A DNA stretch of 64,000 nt from Oceanobacillus iheyensis HTE831 (GTDB lineage: Bacteria; Bacillota; Bacilli; Bacillales; Amphibacillaceae), in assembly GCF_000011245.1 (NCBI RefSeq), contig NC_004193.1, forward strand, positions 1,900,501-1,964,500. Direction: 5' to 3'. The notes under the pieces were generated by a model. It had not been told where the DNA came from. It made no database searches and worked only from the letters and a program-made list of their open reading frames with translations. Each line of letters starts with the position of its first letter. The first letter of the stretch is position 1. Position numbers and translations under genes: made by a program. Of this stretch, positions 27,919-37,634 are shown one piece after another.

Positions 27919-28440
27919 TTATTGGGAGCTTTCTGATTGGGGTTGATTCGCTTTTTGCCAGTCTTCATAATTATAAGATATAGAATAACCCACAAAAGTG
28001 CCATATAAAATAAACACACATATTGTAGTAACCCATGTATTTAATGATAATTCAGTTATGTGCGGTACATTTGGAAAAAGTGGTTGAAATACAAAGAAAA
28101 CGATTGCCCATACAGCAATTCCAAATAGGATACTCACCCATAATGAAAAGACTTTCTTTAACAAAACATAGTAAAGAAATGCAAAAACTACAGATACTAT
28201 ACCAGCTATAATAACTGTAAAAAAATTTCCCAACCATTTATCTGTCCAACCCGCGTTGACCCAAGAAGTTAATAAAAATGATTTAGGTGATACCTCCATG
28301 AAATTAAAAAAGTAAAATAGACTAGCTACAAAGCTCCAGAGAATACCACCGACAAATCCAGTTGTTAGCGATCTAGTTAGTATTGTGACCCGGTCCACAC
28401 TTTGATTGGACTGATTTTGTTTTTGTTTTGTAGAACTCAT
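27919..28440 (-). CDS. yqhR: Conserved membrane protein YqhR
   Basis: The 173-residue protein has four predicted membrane spans, at about 28-48, 68-90, 95-115 and 130-152, and a polar, Gln-rich N-terminus. It fits the YqhR family, found next to papA and efp in Bacilli, with no known function. GGAGGTG lies upstream of the ATG. Confidence 0.8.
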   Translation of the reverse strand: MSSTKQKQNQSNQSVDRVTILTRSLTTGFVGGILWSFVASLFYFFNFMEVSPKSFLLTSWVNAGWTDKWLGNFFTVIIAGIVSVVFAFLYYVLLKKVFSLWVSILFGIAVWAIVFFVFQPLFPNVPHITELSLNTWVTTICVFILYGTFVGYSISYNYEDWQKANQPQSESSQ

Positions 28441-28737
28441 CTAGTTACACCTCCATCGATTAGTATTGCCAATAGATGATGAACTATCACATATTATATA
28501 AATATTCTTAACTACAAACCCAATTTATAATTGCATAAATATTGATATAAAGGGAAGAATATAATAAAAATACAGTTGAGATGGATAATACAAATCATGT
28601 TCAAATATTGGAAATTGGTATATCATTAAGGTAGGTAATCTTTTAAATAATCTCCATTAAGATGAGGGATGTAAAGGATAGATTTTGCCCAACTTGATAA
28701 ATATCCTACAAATATAAATTGATGAGGAGGGGTATAT

Positions 28738-29097
28738 ATGAAAAATAAATCTATGGCAATATTGGTGTATATTATAATTGGATTAGCTGCTGTTGGTCTT
28801 TTTTCGCAACTATTTGGAAATACAATTTCATTTCTTTCTAGAATATTCGTCACCTTTTTAATTGGGGCTGCCATTTTTGGATTACTCTATTACTTTTTTG
28901 TCAAACGTCAATCCCCAACAAATACAGAAGATCGAAAAAAATATAAACAAGCTGTAAAACAATCAAAGACAAAATATAATTCTACCTCTTCTATACCCAA
29001 AAAGCCTACGAACAAGAAGAAACGAACAAAAAAATCAAGTCATCTACGTGTAATCGAAGGCAATAAAGCTAAGAAAAAGAACCGCGCATCTTACTGA
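28738..29097 (+). CDS. yqhP: Small membrane protein YqhP (SA1362 family)
   Basis: The 119-residue protein has two N-terminal membrane spans (about 6-26 and 33-57) and a strongly basic C-terminal half rich in Lys. Its place between yqhR and the patatin gene yqhO fits YqhP. GAGGAGGGG precedes the ATG. The last residues are encoded by the left arm of a 22-base terminator stem, which may explain the Lys/Arg-rich end. The function is unknown. Confidence 0.65.
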   Translation: MKNKSMAILVYIIIGLAAVGLFSQLFGNTISFLSRIFVTFLIGAAIFGLLYYFFVKRQSPTNTEDRKKYKQAVKQSKTKYNSTSSIPKKPTNKKKRTKKSSHLRVIEGNKAKKKNRASY

Positions 29098-29119
29098 GCG
29101 GTTCTTTTTCTTAGCTTTA
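29064..29119. terminator. Bidirectional terminator whose arms lie within coding sequence
   Basis: Perfect 22-base arms at 29064-29085 and 29098-29119 enclose the yqhP stop codon in the loop. The right arm ends in the stop codon of yqhO. T-rich stretches at both ends suit both directions. Confidence 0.9.
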
Positions 29120-30007
29120 CCCTTGCCATTTTTTCAAAAATTTTTCTGTACTATCTTTTCCTGATAAAATTAACCTATCCCTCGCCTCTTCTGATAATGA
29201 GAAATTCATAGTGGCTGTACCTTCAATAGGTACAAAGATAATATTTTTCTTATCGTTTGTAGATATATATCTAGAATCATGCGCTTGTTTCATTGTTGAA
29301 AAGAGTGCTTGAAACATGTCTATCGCATTATCAATCCTTCTCGGTCCAATTTCTTGGGTTATTTCCGTTAATTTTACCCCTATTAATGGCCGAAGAGGTT
29401 TAAAAGAAGGTTGATCAAAAATCCAAAGTGGAAAGTTACTAAGTAACCCACCATCGACAACAATACTTTTTTGCTTATACCTTCCCGGTACTTTTTTAGG
29501 CATAAAGAAATACGGAAAACCCGCACTCATACGGACAGCTTTTGAGACTGGGAAATATTCTGGTTTTATTCCATATACTCGTTCTAAATCATCAGGAATC
29601 ACTACTAATTTCCCTAAAGATAAATCACTTACAACAACTTTTAAATAGCCTTCCTTAATATCAGAGAAGGTTTTAATATGTTTACGTTCTAAAATTTCTA
29701 TCAACCATTCTTCAAGTTTATCTCCTTTATTAATTCCAAGCTGGAAATAAAGGAATAGCCATTTCGACAATGGAAAAAACTTTGTAAGCAAAGGAGGATC
29801 TGCAAGTGCTGAAAGATCCAATTCGCTTACAAGCTCTTTAATTTCTTCACTGGAATACTTTGCTGCAATCATTGCAGCGATAATCGCACCAGCAGATGTA
29901 CCTGCAACTCGTTCTAATTCAATATGATGTTCCTTAAAGGTTTCTAAGACACCTACATACGCAAAAGCCTTTACTCCTCCTCCAGAAAAAACACCATCAA
30001 TAATCAT
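29117..30007 (-). CDS. yqhO: Patatin-like phospholipase family protein YqhO
   Basis: This is a predicted cytosolic serine lipid acyl hydrolase with a Ser-Asp dyad. Ser lies in GTSAGAI and Asp in VDGGLLSNFP, and the oxyanion loop is FSGGGVKAFAY near the N-terminus. The ATG at 30007 (296 residues) follows GGAG; an extended reading to 30046 has no ribosome binding site. The substrate is unknown. It converges on yqhP and shares the terminator with it. Confidence 0.85.
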   Translation of the reverse strand: MIIDGVFSGGGVKAFAYVGVLETFKEHHIELERVAGTSAGAIIAAMIAAKYSSEEIKELVSELDLSALADPPLLTKFFPLSKWLFLYFQLGINKGDKLEEWLIEILERKHIKTFSDIKEGYLKVVVSDLSLGKLVVIPDDLERVYGIKPEYFPVSKAVRMSAGFPYFFMPKKVPGRYKQKSIVVDGGLLSNFPLWIFDQPSFKPLRPLIGVKLTEITQEIGPRRIDNAIDMFQALFSTMKQAHDSRYISTNDKKNIIFVPIEGTATMNFSLSEEARDRLILSGKDSTEKFLKKWQG

Positions 30008-30246
30008 AACATCTCTCCATACTGTTGTTATTTCATATATAAGCACAAACAGTAAGAGTTATTCCAAAACACAATTTAAAGTATAATATTTTTGAAAGTG
30101 ATTTTAAAAACTTGCTGTATCATTAATAACTTTCACCTTAGTACGAGTAACATTCTTAATTCACAAAATATTGCATCGCACAAGATATCTACAGATCTTT
30201 GTTATCCAGATGAAACAGATTTAATTTCTCTTACACAACAAAAAAA

Positions 30247-30270
30247 CCGAACTATCCACTAAAAGTTCGG
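30247..30270 (-). terminator. Terminator of mntR
   Basis: CCGAAC and GTTCGG pair around a 12-base loop, and a T-run follows on the minus strand. It lies just after the mntR stop. Confidence 0.75.
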
Positions 30271-30279
30271 CTCTCGCTT

Positions 30280-30723
30280 TTATTTTTCTGCTGTCTCGTT
30301 TACTTGCTGATCACTTTCTTTAATAACTTTTTTTAAATCCTTTACTCGCGAATCATCGTCTTTAAAATAATTTACAAGATCTCCAATTCGATCAATTGAA
30401 TTCCAACTCAAATGATGTTCAATCCCTTCAACATCGTCATATATATTTTCGTCATTCACACCGATTATTTCTAGAAATTCTTCTAGTAATTCGTGACGAA
30501 ATACTAAACGTTCTCCAATTTTTTTACCTTTTGAAGTTAATACAAAACCACGATACTTTTCATAATCAAGGTATTGATCTTTATCTAGTTTTTGTACCAT
30601 CTTTGTTACAGATGAAGGATGAACATCCAACGCCTCTGCAATTGCTGATACACGAGCATATCCTTTTGATTCAATTAAATTATATATTATTTCAATGTAA
30701 TCTTCCATACTAGGTGTAGGCAT
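30280..30723 (-). CDS. mntR: Manganese-responsive transcriptional regulator MntR
   Basis: MntR is the DtxR-family repressor of manganese uptake. All known metal ligands of B. subtilis MntR are present at the same numbers: Asp8, Glu11, His77, Glu99, Glu102 and His103. The winged helix occupies about 1-70 and the dimerisation domain the rest of the 147 residues. No manganese transporter is in the window. Its neighbours yqhO and yqhL match B. subtilis. Confidence 0.95.
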   Translation of the reverse strand: MPTPSMEDYIEIIYNLIESKGYARVSAIAEALDVHPSSVTKMVQKLDKDQYLDYEKYRGFVLTSKGKKIGERLVFRHELLEEFLEIIGVNDENIYDDVEGIEHHLSWNSIDRIGDLVNYFKDDDSRVKDLKKVIKESDQQVNETAEK

Positions 30724-31100
30724 AAAACGCGCTCCTTAAATAGATATAAATAATTTTTATCACAGGCAACATTTTTTCTAATCTATACTATGAGCATACA
30801 TGATTGTTCGTTCAGACTCAAGTTTTTATTCGAGAAACTGTAGTGCAATTATAGCGAATGCGCACCAATTTTTGCTCCTGTGATGTCGGTTAATACCATG
30901 AGGCTTTTCTCTAAAAACAAATAAACGATAGGATAAACGTAAGAAAAATATGGAAAATTCTACACGAAAAAGATTTGTAGAGACTTCGTGTATAAGTATC
31001 TATCAGGATGCCCTTTAGCTCCTGTAAACCTCCAACAAAACTAGTCTTGTCTGTATAAGAACAACATATAGTCAAAATTCTTTGCTTTCAAATAAAAACT
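30724..31100. other. Gene-free stretch between mntR and yqhL
   Basis: The 440-base gap holds the yqhL promoter at its right end and presumably the mntR promoter at its left end. An 8-base inverted repeat TACACGAA/TTCGTGTA lies at 30961-30968 and 30985-30992, with no T-run. I found no coding region with a ribosome binding site. Confidence 0.4.
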
Positions 31101-31129
31101 TTGAAAAATAGGCGCTCTACCCATATAAT
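31101..31129 (+). promoter_or_regulatory. Sigma-A promoter of yqhL
   Basis: TTGAAA, exactly 17 bases, then TATAAT, ending 34 bases before the yqhL ATG. This is a near-consensus vegetative promoter. Confidence 0.8.
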
Positions 31130-31163
31130 GATAATGTAGACTTAGAATTACGGGGGACCTAGA

Positions 31164-31538
31164 ATGGAAATTATAATTATTGCATTAGTCGTTTTACTAG
31201 CGGTGAGTCTATTCCGATATTATAGACAAAAGAATTATTTAAAAGTATTAACCGAAGATCAATTTCGCGAAGGGTATCGAAAAGCACAATTAATTGATGT
31301 TAGAGAGCCTCAAGAATTTGATAAAGGTCATATTTTAGGAGCAAGAAATATTCCCATGACTCAGATGAAACAACGACTTATAGAAATGCGTAAAGATAAA
31401 CCAATTTATCTATATTGCCAAGGTAGCTCACGTTCAGCAAGAGCTGCTCAATTGCTCCATAAGAAAGGCTATAAAGAAATCTACCAGCTTAAAGGTGGAT
31501 TTAAAAAATGGACAGGCAAAATTAAAACAAAAAAATAA
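31164..31538 (+). CDS. yqhL: Membrane-anchored rhodanese-like protein YqhL
   Basis: The 124-residue protein has an N-terminal membrane span (1-18) and one rhodanese domain (about 28-120). The active-site loop is YCQGSSRSAR, with the catalytic Cys retained, so sulfur or persulfide transfer is possible. LIDVREPQEFDKGHI is the classical rhodanese signature. GGGGGA lies before the ATG. It is monocistronic, with its own promoter and terminator. Confidence 0.88.
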   Translation: MEIIIIALVVLLAVSLFRYYRQKNYLKVLTEDQFREGYRKAQLIDVREPQEFDKGHILGARNIPMTQMKQRLIEMRKDKPIYLYCQGSSRSARAAQLLHKKGYKEIYQLKGGFKKWTGKIKTKK

Positions 31539-31549
31539 CATAAAAAGAT

Positions 31550-31585
31550 AAAAACCGAACCATCATGTGATGTTGTTCGGTTTTT
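31550..31585. terminator. Terminator between yqhL and gcvPB
   Basis: AAAAACCGAAC pairs with GTTCGGTTTTT, with an additional inner CATCA/TGATG stem. It can serve the convergent genes on both strands. Confidence 0.88.
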
Positions 31586-31634
31586 GTCTTTTCTATTCGA
31601 ACCTAAATTTTATTTTACTAATAGTATAGATTGC

Positions 31635-33092
31635 TTATGGATGATATCTAAGAACGGGTTTTCTAGCAGCCCTTGTTTCATCCATACGCTTTACAATTGT
31701 CTGATGAGGAGCTTCCTGAACTATTTCAGGGTTTTCTTCAACTTCTTTTGCTATTGTGCGCATCGTATCAATAAATCCATCTAATGTTTCTTTAGATTCT
31801 GTTTCAGTTGGTTCTACCATCAATCCTTCTTCTACATTCAACGGGAAGTAGATTGTAGGTGGATGATAACCAAAGTCTAATAATCGTTTTGCCATATCTA
31901 ATGTTCTAACTCCAAGTTTCTTTTGCTTACTACCTGATAATACAAATTCATGTTTGCAATGTTGTGGGTAAGGAAGTTCAAATACATCTTCCAACTGTCG
32001 CATCATGTAATTTGCATTTAACACAGCATATTCACTGACCTTTTTAAGACCTTCTGCTCCCATCGTCCGAATATACGTATACGCACGTAAGTTTATGCCA
32101 AAATTCCCATAGAATGGTTTAACTCTTCCAATAGATTGAGGTCTATTTTCATCAAAATCATAACCATCATTCTTTTTCACAATCAATGGTTTCGGTAAAA
32201 ATGCAGCAAGTTCTTCGCTAACACCAACTGGACCTGATCCAGGCCCTCCACCACCATGCGGGCCGGTAAATGTCTTATGAAGGTTTAAGTGAACTGCATC
32301 AAAACCCATGTCTCCTGGACGAACATATCCCATGATTGCATTCAGATTAGCTCCATCATAATATAACTTACCGCCTGCTTCATGGACTATTTCAGCCATC
32401 GTCAAGATATCTTTTTCAAACAATCCTAATGTATTAGGGTTTGTTAACATTAAGGCAGCTGTATCTTCTCCTACTACCTGTCTCAAATCATCTAAATCTA
32501 CTAAACCTTCTTGATTAGATTTAACCGTAACAGCTTCAAATCCAGCAACTGCTGCAGAAGCTGGATTTGTTCCATGAGCAGAATCTGGAACAATAACCTT
32601 CGTTCGTCCATAGTCTCCTCTAGACTCATGAAATGCTCGAATCATCATTAGTGCAGTCCATTCCCCTTGTGCTCCAGCAGCAGACTGCAGGGAGACTTCG
32701 TGCATGCCAGTTATTTCTTTTAGAGATTCTTGAAGATCAAACATCATTGCCATTGCACCTTGTACAGTGCTGACATCTTGATACGGATGGATATGACTAA
32801 ATCCATCTAATCTAGCGATATCTTCATTTATCTTCGGATTATATTTCATCGTACATGAACCTAGTGGATAGAATCCGGAATCAACGCCATAGTTACGATT
32901 TGATAGCCCTGTGTAATGACGTATTATATCAAGTTCACTTACTTCTGGAAGTTCTGGAGGAGTCTGTCTCACATATTCCGAACCTAATTCCGCTTCTAAA
33001 TCAAATGACTCCACATCTAACTCTGGTAAACTATAACTGGTTCTACCTTCTTTACTTCTTTCAAATATTAAAGGAAAATTTTTATTAGACAT
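31635..33092 (-). CDS. gcvPB: Glycine dehydrogenase (decarboxylating) subunit 2
   Basis: This is the C-terminal half of split P-protein, which decarboxylates glycine with pyridoxal phosphate and passes the aminomethyl group to GcvH. The cofactor Lys lies in [18 protein letters not shown]. The 485-residue length matches the family. Its ATG lies 8 bases inside gcvPA, giving coupled expression. GcvH is not in the window and is expected elsewhere. Confidence 0.96.
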   Translation of the reverse strand: MSNKNFPLIFERSKEGRTSYSLPELDVESFDLEAELGSEYVRQTPPELPEVSELDIIRHYTGLSNRNYGVDSGFYPLGSCTMKYNPKINEDIARLDGFSHIHPYQDVSTVQGAMAMMFDLQESLKEITGMHEVSLQSAAGAQGEWTALMMIRAFHESRGDYGRTKVIVPDSAHGTNPASAAVAGFEAVTVKSNQEGLVDLDDLRQVVGEDTAALMLTNPNTLGLFEKDILTMAEIVHEAGGKLYYDGANLNAIMGYVRPGDMGFDAVHLNLHKTFTGPHGGGGPGSGPVGVSEELAAFLPKPLIVKKNDGYDFDENRPQSIGRVKPFYGNFGINLRAYTYIRTMGAEGLKKVSEYAVLNANYMMRQLEDVFELPYPQHCKHEFVLSGSKQKKLGVRTLDMAKRLLDFGYHPPTIYFPLNVEEGLMVEPTETESKETLDGFIDTMRTIAKEVEENPEIVQEAPHQTIVKRMDETRAARKPVLRYHP

Positions 33093-34434
33093 GAATATCC
33101 CCCAATTCTTTCACAAATTGATCGATTTCTTGCTTTGTTCGTACCTCTGTTACTGCAATTAACATATAACCCTCTAGTGACTTATCGTCTTTTGCTAGAT
33201 CATAACCAGCAATAATACCTTTATCTAATAATTGCTTATTTATTTTTGAGACAGAACCTGGAACTTTTATTACAAACTCATTAAAGAATGATCCGTCAAA
33301 TGCAAGCTCAACGCCAGCTTCAAGCAGTTTTTTTCTAGCATATCTTGCTTTTTGCATATTTACACTGGCTAATTTACGTAATCCATGCTTACCAATCGAA
33401 CTCATTGCAACCGAACTAGCTAATGCATTCAGAGCTTGATTTGAACAAATATTAGATGTTGCTTTATCTCTTCGTATATGTTGTTCTCGAGCTTGTAAAG
33501 TTAATACATAACCTCTTGTTCCCTCTTCATCAACTGTCTCTCCTACAAGTCTCCCTGGAACTTTACGCATTAGTTTTTTTGAAGTTGCAAAATATCCACA
33601 GTGAGGACCACCAAATTGTGCCGGGATACCGAATACTTGTGTATCACCTGTCACAATATCTGCCCCAAATTCTCCAGGAGGGGTTAAATATCCAAGAGCT
33701 AAGGGATTACTAGAGACAATTAACATGGTTTTCTGGTGATTTTCAAGTAATTGTTCGATTTTTTTCATTGGCTCTAATTGTCCAAAAAAGTTAGGATATT
33801 GAACAACTACACCAGCAATCGTCTCATCGATTGCTTGATCTAATTGAGCTAAATCAGTGACTCCATTTACAGTATCGATTTCCACTATATCAATGGATTG
33901 GCCTCTTGTGTAAGAATCAATTACAGCACGATATTCTGGATGAACCGCTTTTGATACGAGTACTTTTTTTCTTTTTGTATGAGCAGCACTAAGATTGACT
34001 GCTTCTGCTAAAGCTGTTCCTCCATCGTACATAGAAGAGTTTGCAACCGGTAATCCTGTTAATTCGGATATCATTGTTTGGAATTCAAAGATTGCCTGTA
34101 ATTCCCCTTGTGATATTTCTGGTTGATATGGGGTATAAGCCGTATAAAATTCTGAGCGAGAAATTACATGATCAACTACAGAAGGTATGTAATGATCGTA
34201 AACACCTGCTCCTAAAAAAGATGTATATTCTTTTGTATGAATATTGCGACTAGCAAGCTCTGTTAACTCTTTTGTTAGTTCATACTCACTTATCGGTGCT
34301 TTTAGATTCATCTCACCCTTAAATCGTACATGCTCTGGAATGTCAGAAAAAAGTTCTTCTGTGGATTTAATTCCAATTGCATCAAGCATTTCCTGCTTAT
34401 CTTGATTAGTCATTGGTAGGTAACGAAATTCCAT
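33085..34434 (-). CDS. gcvPA: Glycine dehydrogenase (decarboxylating) subunit 1
   Basis: This is the N-terminal half of the two-subunit P-protein, which forms the active heterotetramer with GcvPB. The 449-residue protein has the family features [17 protein letters not shown] and [18 protein letters not shown] near residues 65-110. GGGGGA precedes the ATG. It lies between gcvT and gcvPB, 12 bases from the gcvT stop. Confidence 0.96.
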   Translation of the reverse strand: MEFRYLPMTNQDKQEMLDAIGIKSTEELFSDIPEHVRFKGEMNLKAPISEYELTKELTELASRNIHTKEYTSFLGAGVYDHYIPSVVDHVISRSEFYTAYTPYQPEISQGELQAIFEFQTMISELTGLPVANSSMYDGGTALAEAVNLSAAHTKRKKVLVSKAVHPEYRAVIDSYTRGQSIDIVEIDTVNGVTDLAQLDQAIDETIAGVVVQYPNFFGQLEPMKKIEQLLENHQKTMLIVSSNPLALGYLTPPGEFGADIVTGDTQVFGIPAQFGGPHCGYFATSKKLMRKVPGRLVGETVDEEGTRGYVLTLQAREQHIRRDKATSNICSNQALNALASSVAMSSIGKHGLRKLASVNMQKARYARKKLLEAGVELAFDGSFFNEFVIKVPGSVSKINKQLLDKGIIAGYDLAKDDKSLEGYMLIAVTEVRTKQEIDQFVKELGDIHV

Positions 34435-34446
34435 TGGTTCTCCCCC

Positions 34447-35562
34447 TTATCTTCCCCGTTTATAAAACGGTGTCGGAACTATTTTAGCCTTCAATATACG
34501 TTTTCGAACTTTCACATCAACTTCAGTGCCTATTTCTGTATACGAAATATTAATTAAAGCTAACCCAACATTCTTGTTTAGAGTCGGAGATTGGGTTCCA
34601 GAAGTTATAAATCCAATTTCTTTATTATCTTTTAATACCTCATATTCATGACGTGGAATACCTTTATCAATCATTTCAATTCCTACTAACTTACGATCAG
34701 TCCCATTTTCCACTTGGTTCTTTAATACTTCTTTCCCGATAAAATCCGGTCCTTTATTAACTTTTACTGCGAAGCCTAATCCAGCTTCTATTGGGGAAAT
34801 ATCTTTTGATAATTCCTGACCATATAATGCTAAATTAGCTTCAAATCGTAAAGTATCTCGAGCCCCTAATCCTATTGGCTCAAGTCCATTTGCTTCTCCT
34901 TTTTCTAAAAGCAATTTCCACAATGCTACTCCTGAGGAAGCGTCGATATATATTTCGAAACCATCTTCACCGGTATATCCAGTGCGTGAAATAAGTGCCT
35001 TAGCTTCTATTCCTTTTAAAGCTACATTGTTCTTAAATCTAAAAAATTTAATTTCTTGTACATTTTCATCTGTACATTTCTGTAAAATCTCTACAGCTTT
35101 AGGTCCTTGTATTGCAAGCTGAACATACTGATTAGATACATCTTCAATAACAATCTCATCGTTTGAATACGTATTTTTCTGTTTTATCCAATTTGCATCT
35201 TTTTCCGTGTTTGCAGCATTTACTACTAACAAATAATCTTCATCGTCTAATTTGTAAACAATTAAATCATCTACAGTACCACCATCTTCATAACACATAA
35301 TCGTATATTGTGCTTTACCTGGTTCCAATTTAGAAATGTCATTTGTTAATACGTATTGCAAAAAAGATTCACTTTTTGGCCCTTTCACTGAAATTTCTCC
35401 CATATGAGATACGTCAAAAAGACCTGCTTTGGTTCTTGTTACTTCATGTTCATGTTTAATACTAGAGAATTGTACAGGTAAATCCCATCCTCCAAAATCA
35501 ATCGTTTTCGCACCATGAGATGCATACTCTGTGAAAATTGGTGTACGTTTTTGTTCACTCAT
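34447..35562 (-). CDS. gcvT: Glycine cleavage system aminomethyltransferase (T-protein)
   Basis: GcvT moves the methylene group from aminomethylated GcvH to tetrahydrofolate, releasing ammonia. I chose the ATG at 35562 (371 residues, [10 protein letters not shown]), 8 bases after AGGAG. A longer reading to 35604 would run into the riboswitch terminator. Conserved elements include FDVSHMGEI, the catalytic Asp region TVDDLIVYK and [12 protein letters not shown]. It is first in the operon behind a glycine riboswitch, and it supplies the same folate pool as folD and yqgN. Confidence 0.96.
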   Translation of the reverse strand: MSEQKRTPIFTEYASHGAKTIDFGGWDLPVQFSSIKHEHEVTRTKAGLFDVSHMGEISVKGPKSESFLQYVLTNDISKLEPGKAQYTIMCYEDGGTVDDLIVYKLDDEDYLLVVNAANTEKDANWIKQKNTYSNDEIVIEDVSNQYVQLAIQGPKAVEILQKCTDENVQEIKFFRFKNNVALKGIEAKALISRTGYTGEDGFEIYIDASSGVALWKLLLEKGEANGLEPIGLGARDTLRFEANLALYGQELSKDISPIEAGLGFAVKVNKGPDFIGKEVLKNQVENGTDRKLVGIEMIDKGIPRHEYEVLKDNKEIGFITSGTQSPTLNKNVGLALINISYTEIGTEVDVKVRKRILKAKIVPTPFYKRGR

Positions 35563-35604
35563 TCCATCCACTCCTAATTTTAGTTTGATGAAAGAAAAGC
35601 GCAT

Positions 35605-35815
35605 AAAAATAGAGACTCCTCCATAGTGAAGAAATCTCTGTCCTTATACCAGAAAGTTGCATATTCATTCTTCAAAAAAGAACAAATATTTGCTTCGTGG
35701 GTGGTTTACCTTCGTAAACACTCTCCAGAGTTGCGTCATACAAGAGTCTTTTTGGCCTGAGAGATTCGCTCTTCACTTGCTCCTTCGGCGTTACTATTCG
35801 TTGTAAACTCTCCCC
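35605..35815 (-). promoter_or_regulatory. Tandem glycine riboswitch with terminator, controlling gcvT-gcvPA-gcvPB
   Basis: The first aptamer (35815 to about 35728) shows hallmark segments GGGGAGAG, CGCCGAAGGAGCAA, CTCTCAGGCCAAAAAGAC and TGACGCAACTCTGGAGAG. A second, more divergent aptamer follows, up to GGTATAAGGACAGAG at about 35636. The expression platform at 35611-35639 pairs AGAGA with TCTCT, plus an inner UCUUC/GGAGGA stem, and is followed by ATTTTT. Glycine binding would block this terminator and turn the operon on. The fold was read by eye, not computed. Confidence 0.92.
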
Positions 35816-35839
35816 TTGTAATCTTCCGCTGATGAAATA

Positions 35840-35871
35840 TGTATATTTTGGTTATACTAAGTACCAAAATA
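35840..35871 (-). promoter_or_regulatory. Likely gcvT promoter overlapped by a 9-bp inverted repeat
   Basis: The minus strand has TTGGTA (35867-35862), 16 bases, then TATACA (35845-35840), placing a transcript start just before the riboswitch. TATTTTGGT at 35844-35852 and ACCAAAATA at 35863-35871 form a perfect inverted repeat covering the -35 and spacer. It looks like an operator for an unidentified repressor. A second -10-like TATAAT further upstream near 35894 is an alternative. Confidence 0.5.
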
Positions 35872-35963
35872 AAGGAAAATCTATTTTCACTTGGATTATA
35901 ACACAAATACTGCAGATTTTATAGAAAAAACCAAATTTTATTACCAAGAAAAGGGGAAAACAT

Positions 35964-37634
35964 ATGGATTCTATCCAAGTCAACAAAGACGAACAATTTA
36001 TCATCGACCTGGATGAAGCGATGCAACGAGAGGAAAATCTAACAAGCTGGAAACTCTTCTCTATGGCGTATGAAGCAGAAAAACAAACGATGAGTCCTTC
36101 ATTTAAAGGACTTCGATCTGTAAATCATTTATCGCATCTTCAAATATTGGATCACCAACGAGAAGCTGCTGAACAAGTTATCGAAGAAATGGATGGTAGA
36201 GCTATCCTTGCTGATGAAGTGGGATTAGGCAAGACAATTGAAGCTGGTCTAATTTTAAAAGAATATATGGTAAGAGGACTAGTATCAAAAGTATTAATTC
36301 TTGTACCTGCTTCTTTAGTAAACCAATGGGAAAAAGAATTAAATGACAAATTTTTTATCCCGGCTATAGCACATCGTAAAAACTATAGCTGGGTAGATAA
36401 TCATGTAATTATTTCCTCTATTGATACCGCAAAACGATCTCCAAACAGTGAGGAAATCCTAGATATTGATTATGATTTAATCATCATAGATGAAGCACAT
36501 AAGTTAAAAAATGAAAAAACAAAAAACTATCAATTCGTTCGAGAACTAAAGAAGAAATATTGTCTATTACTTACTGCTACACCAGTTCAAAATAAATTAC
36601 TCGAGTTATTTAATTTAATCAGTATACTAAAGCCAGGACATTTAGGAAACTATCAAACGTTTACTGAAAAATACGGGAAAGACAGAAAAAGAATGGAACA
36701 AGATCCTTACTTAAAACAACTTGTTCAAAAAGTGATGATACGAAATACGCGAAAAGAGACAGCTTTACAGCCTTCTAAAAGAAAAATAGAGACCGTGTGG
36801 ATGGACTTTACAAAGGAATTCCAACAAATATACGATCAGTTAGTTCAACTCTCATTTGGAATGTCCTCATTTTCAAAGATTACCTACTTACGTGAATTTT
36901 GTTCTTCTCGTGAAGCATGCTATATGTCGTTAGTAAAATTCGTAAAAGATATAGAAGATGAAGAACATCCATTAAAACAAATAATATCTGATTTAGAATC
37001 ATTAGAACAACATATAAAAGCGGAACAAATGGTCAAGTTAATTCAATCTTTAGGTGATGAAAAAGTTATCGTGTTTACCGAATACAGAGCTACTCAATAT
37101 TATTTACAGTGGTTTTTACAACAACACGGGATTACTTCCGTTCCATTCCGAGGTGGATTTAAACGCGGAAAAAAAGATTGGATGAAACAGTTGTTTCGAG
37201 ATCATGCGCAGGTACTAATAGCTACGGAAGCTGGAGGAGAAGGGATTAATCTTCAATTTTGTCATAATATGATTAATTATGATTTACCCTGGAATCCAAT
37301 GCGTCTAGAGCAAAGAATAGGAAGGATTCATCGATTTGGCCAAGAAAAAGACGTACAAATTTATAATTTAGTTATTAAAAATACGATAGAAGAACATATG
37401 CTTTCTTTATTGTATGAAAAGATTGATTTATTCCAGAATGTAATTGGTAATTTAGATGCTATATTAGCTGAATTAAATGTAAAAAGTTTAGAATCTGAAA
37501 TGGAATCTATTTATAATGAGTCAAGTTCTAGTGGAGAAGTTCGAATTAAATTAGACAATTTAACCTCTATCATAGAACAAGCGAATCCATCAGATAACCA
37601 AATGGAAAAGGAGCAAAAGTATGGCAATCCATGA
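35964..37634 (+). CDS. yqhH: SNF2-family DEAD/DEAH helicase YqhH
   Basis: This is a RapA/Snf2-like ATPase of 556 residues. Motifs in order: Walker A ADEVGLGKT (about 80), DEAH box IIDEAHKLKN, motif III LLTATPVQN, then the second RecA-like domain with TEAGGEGINLQF and RIGRIHRFGQ. The family may remodel protein-nucleic acid complexes; the precise role is not known. AAGGGG precedes the ATG. It overlaps yqhG by 14 bases and forms a two-gene unit divergent from gcvT. Confidence 0.9.
   Translation: MDSIQVNKDEQFIIDLDEAMQREENLTSWKLFSMAYEAEKQTMSPSFKGLRSVNHLSHLQILDHQREAAEQVIEEMDGRAILADEVGLGKTIEAGLILKEYMVRGLVSKVLILVPASLVNQWEKELNDKFFIPAIAHRKNYSWVDNHVIISSIDTAKRSPNSEEILDIDYDLIIIDEAHKLKNEKTKNYQFVRELKKKYCLLLTATPVQNKLLELFNLISILKPGHLGNYQTFTEKYGKDRKRMEQDPYLKQLVQKVMIRNTRKETALQPSKRKIETVWMDFTKEFQQIYDQLVQLSFGMSSFSKITYLREFCSSREACYMSLVKFVKDIEDEEHPLKQIISDLESLEQHIKAEQMVKLIQSLGDEKVIVFTEYRATQYYLQWFLQQHGITSVPFRGGFKRGKKDWMKQLFRDHAQVLIATEAGGEGINLQFCHNMINYDLPWNPMRLEQRIGRIHRFGQEKDVQIYNLVIKNTIEEHMLSLLYEKIDLFQNVIGNLDAILAELNVKSLESEMESIYNESSSSGEVRIKLDNLTSIIEQANPSDNQMEKEQKYGNP

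Noticed and set aside
28626-28874. 82-codon frame on the minus strand over the start of yqhP
   Set aside because: It is antisense to the well-supported yqhP start and has no ribosome binding site.
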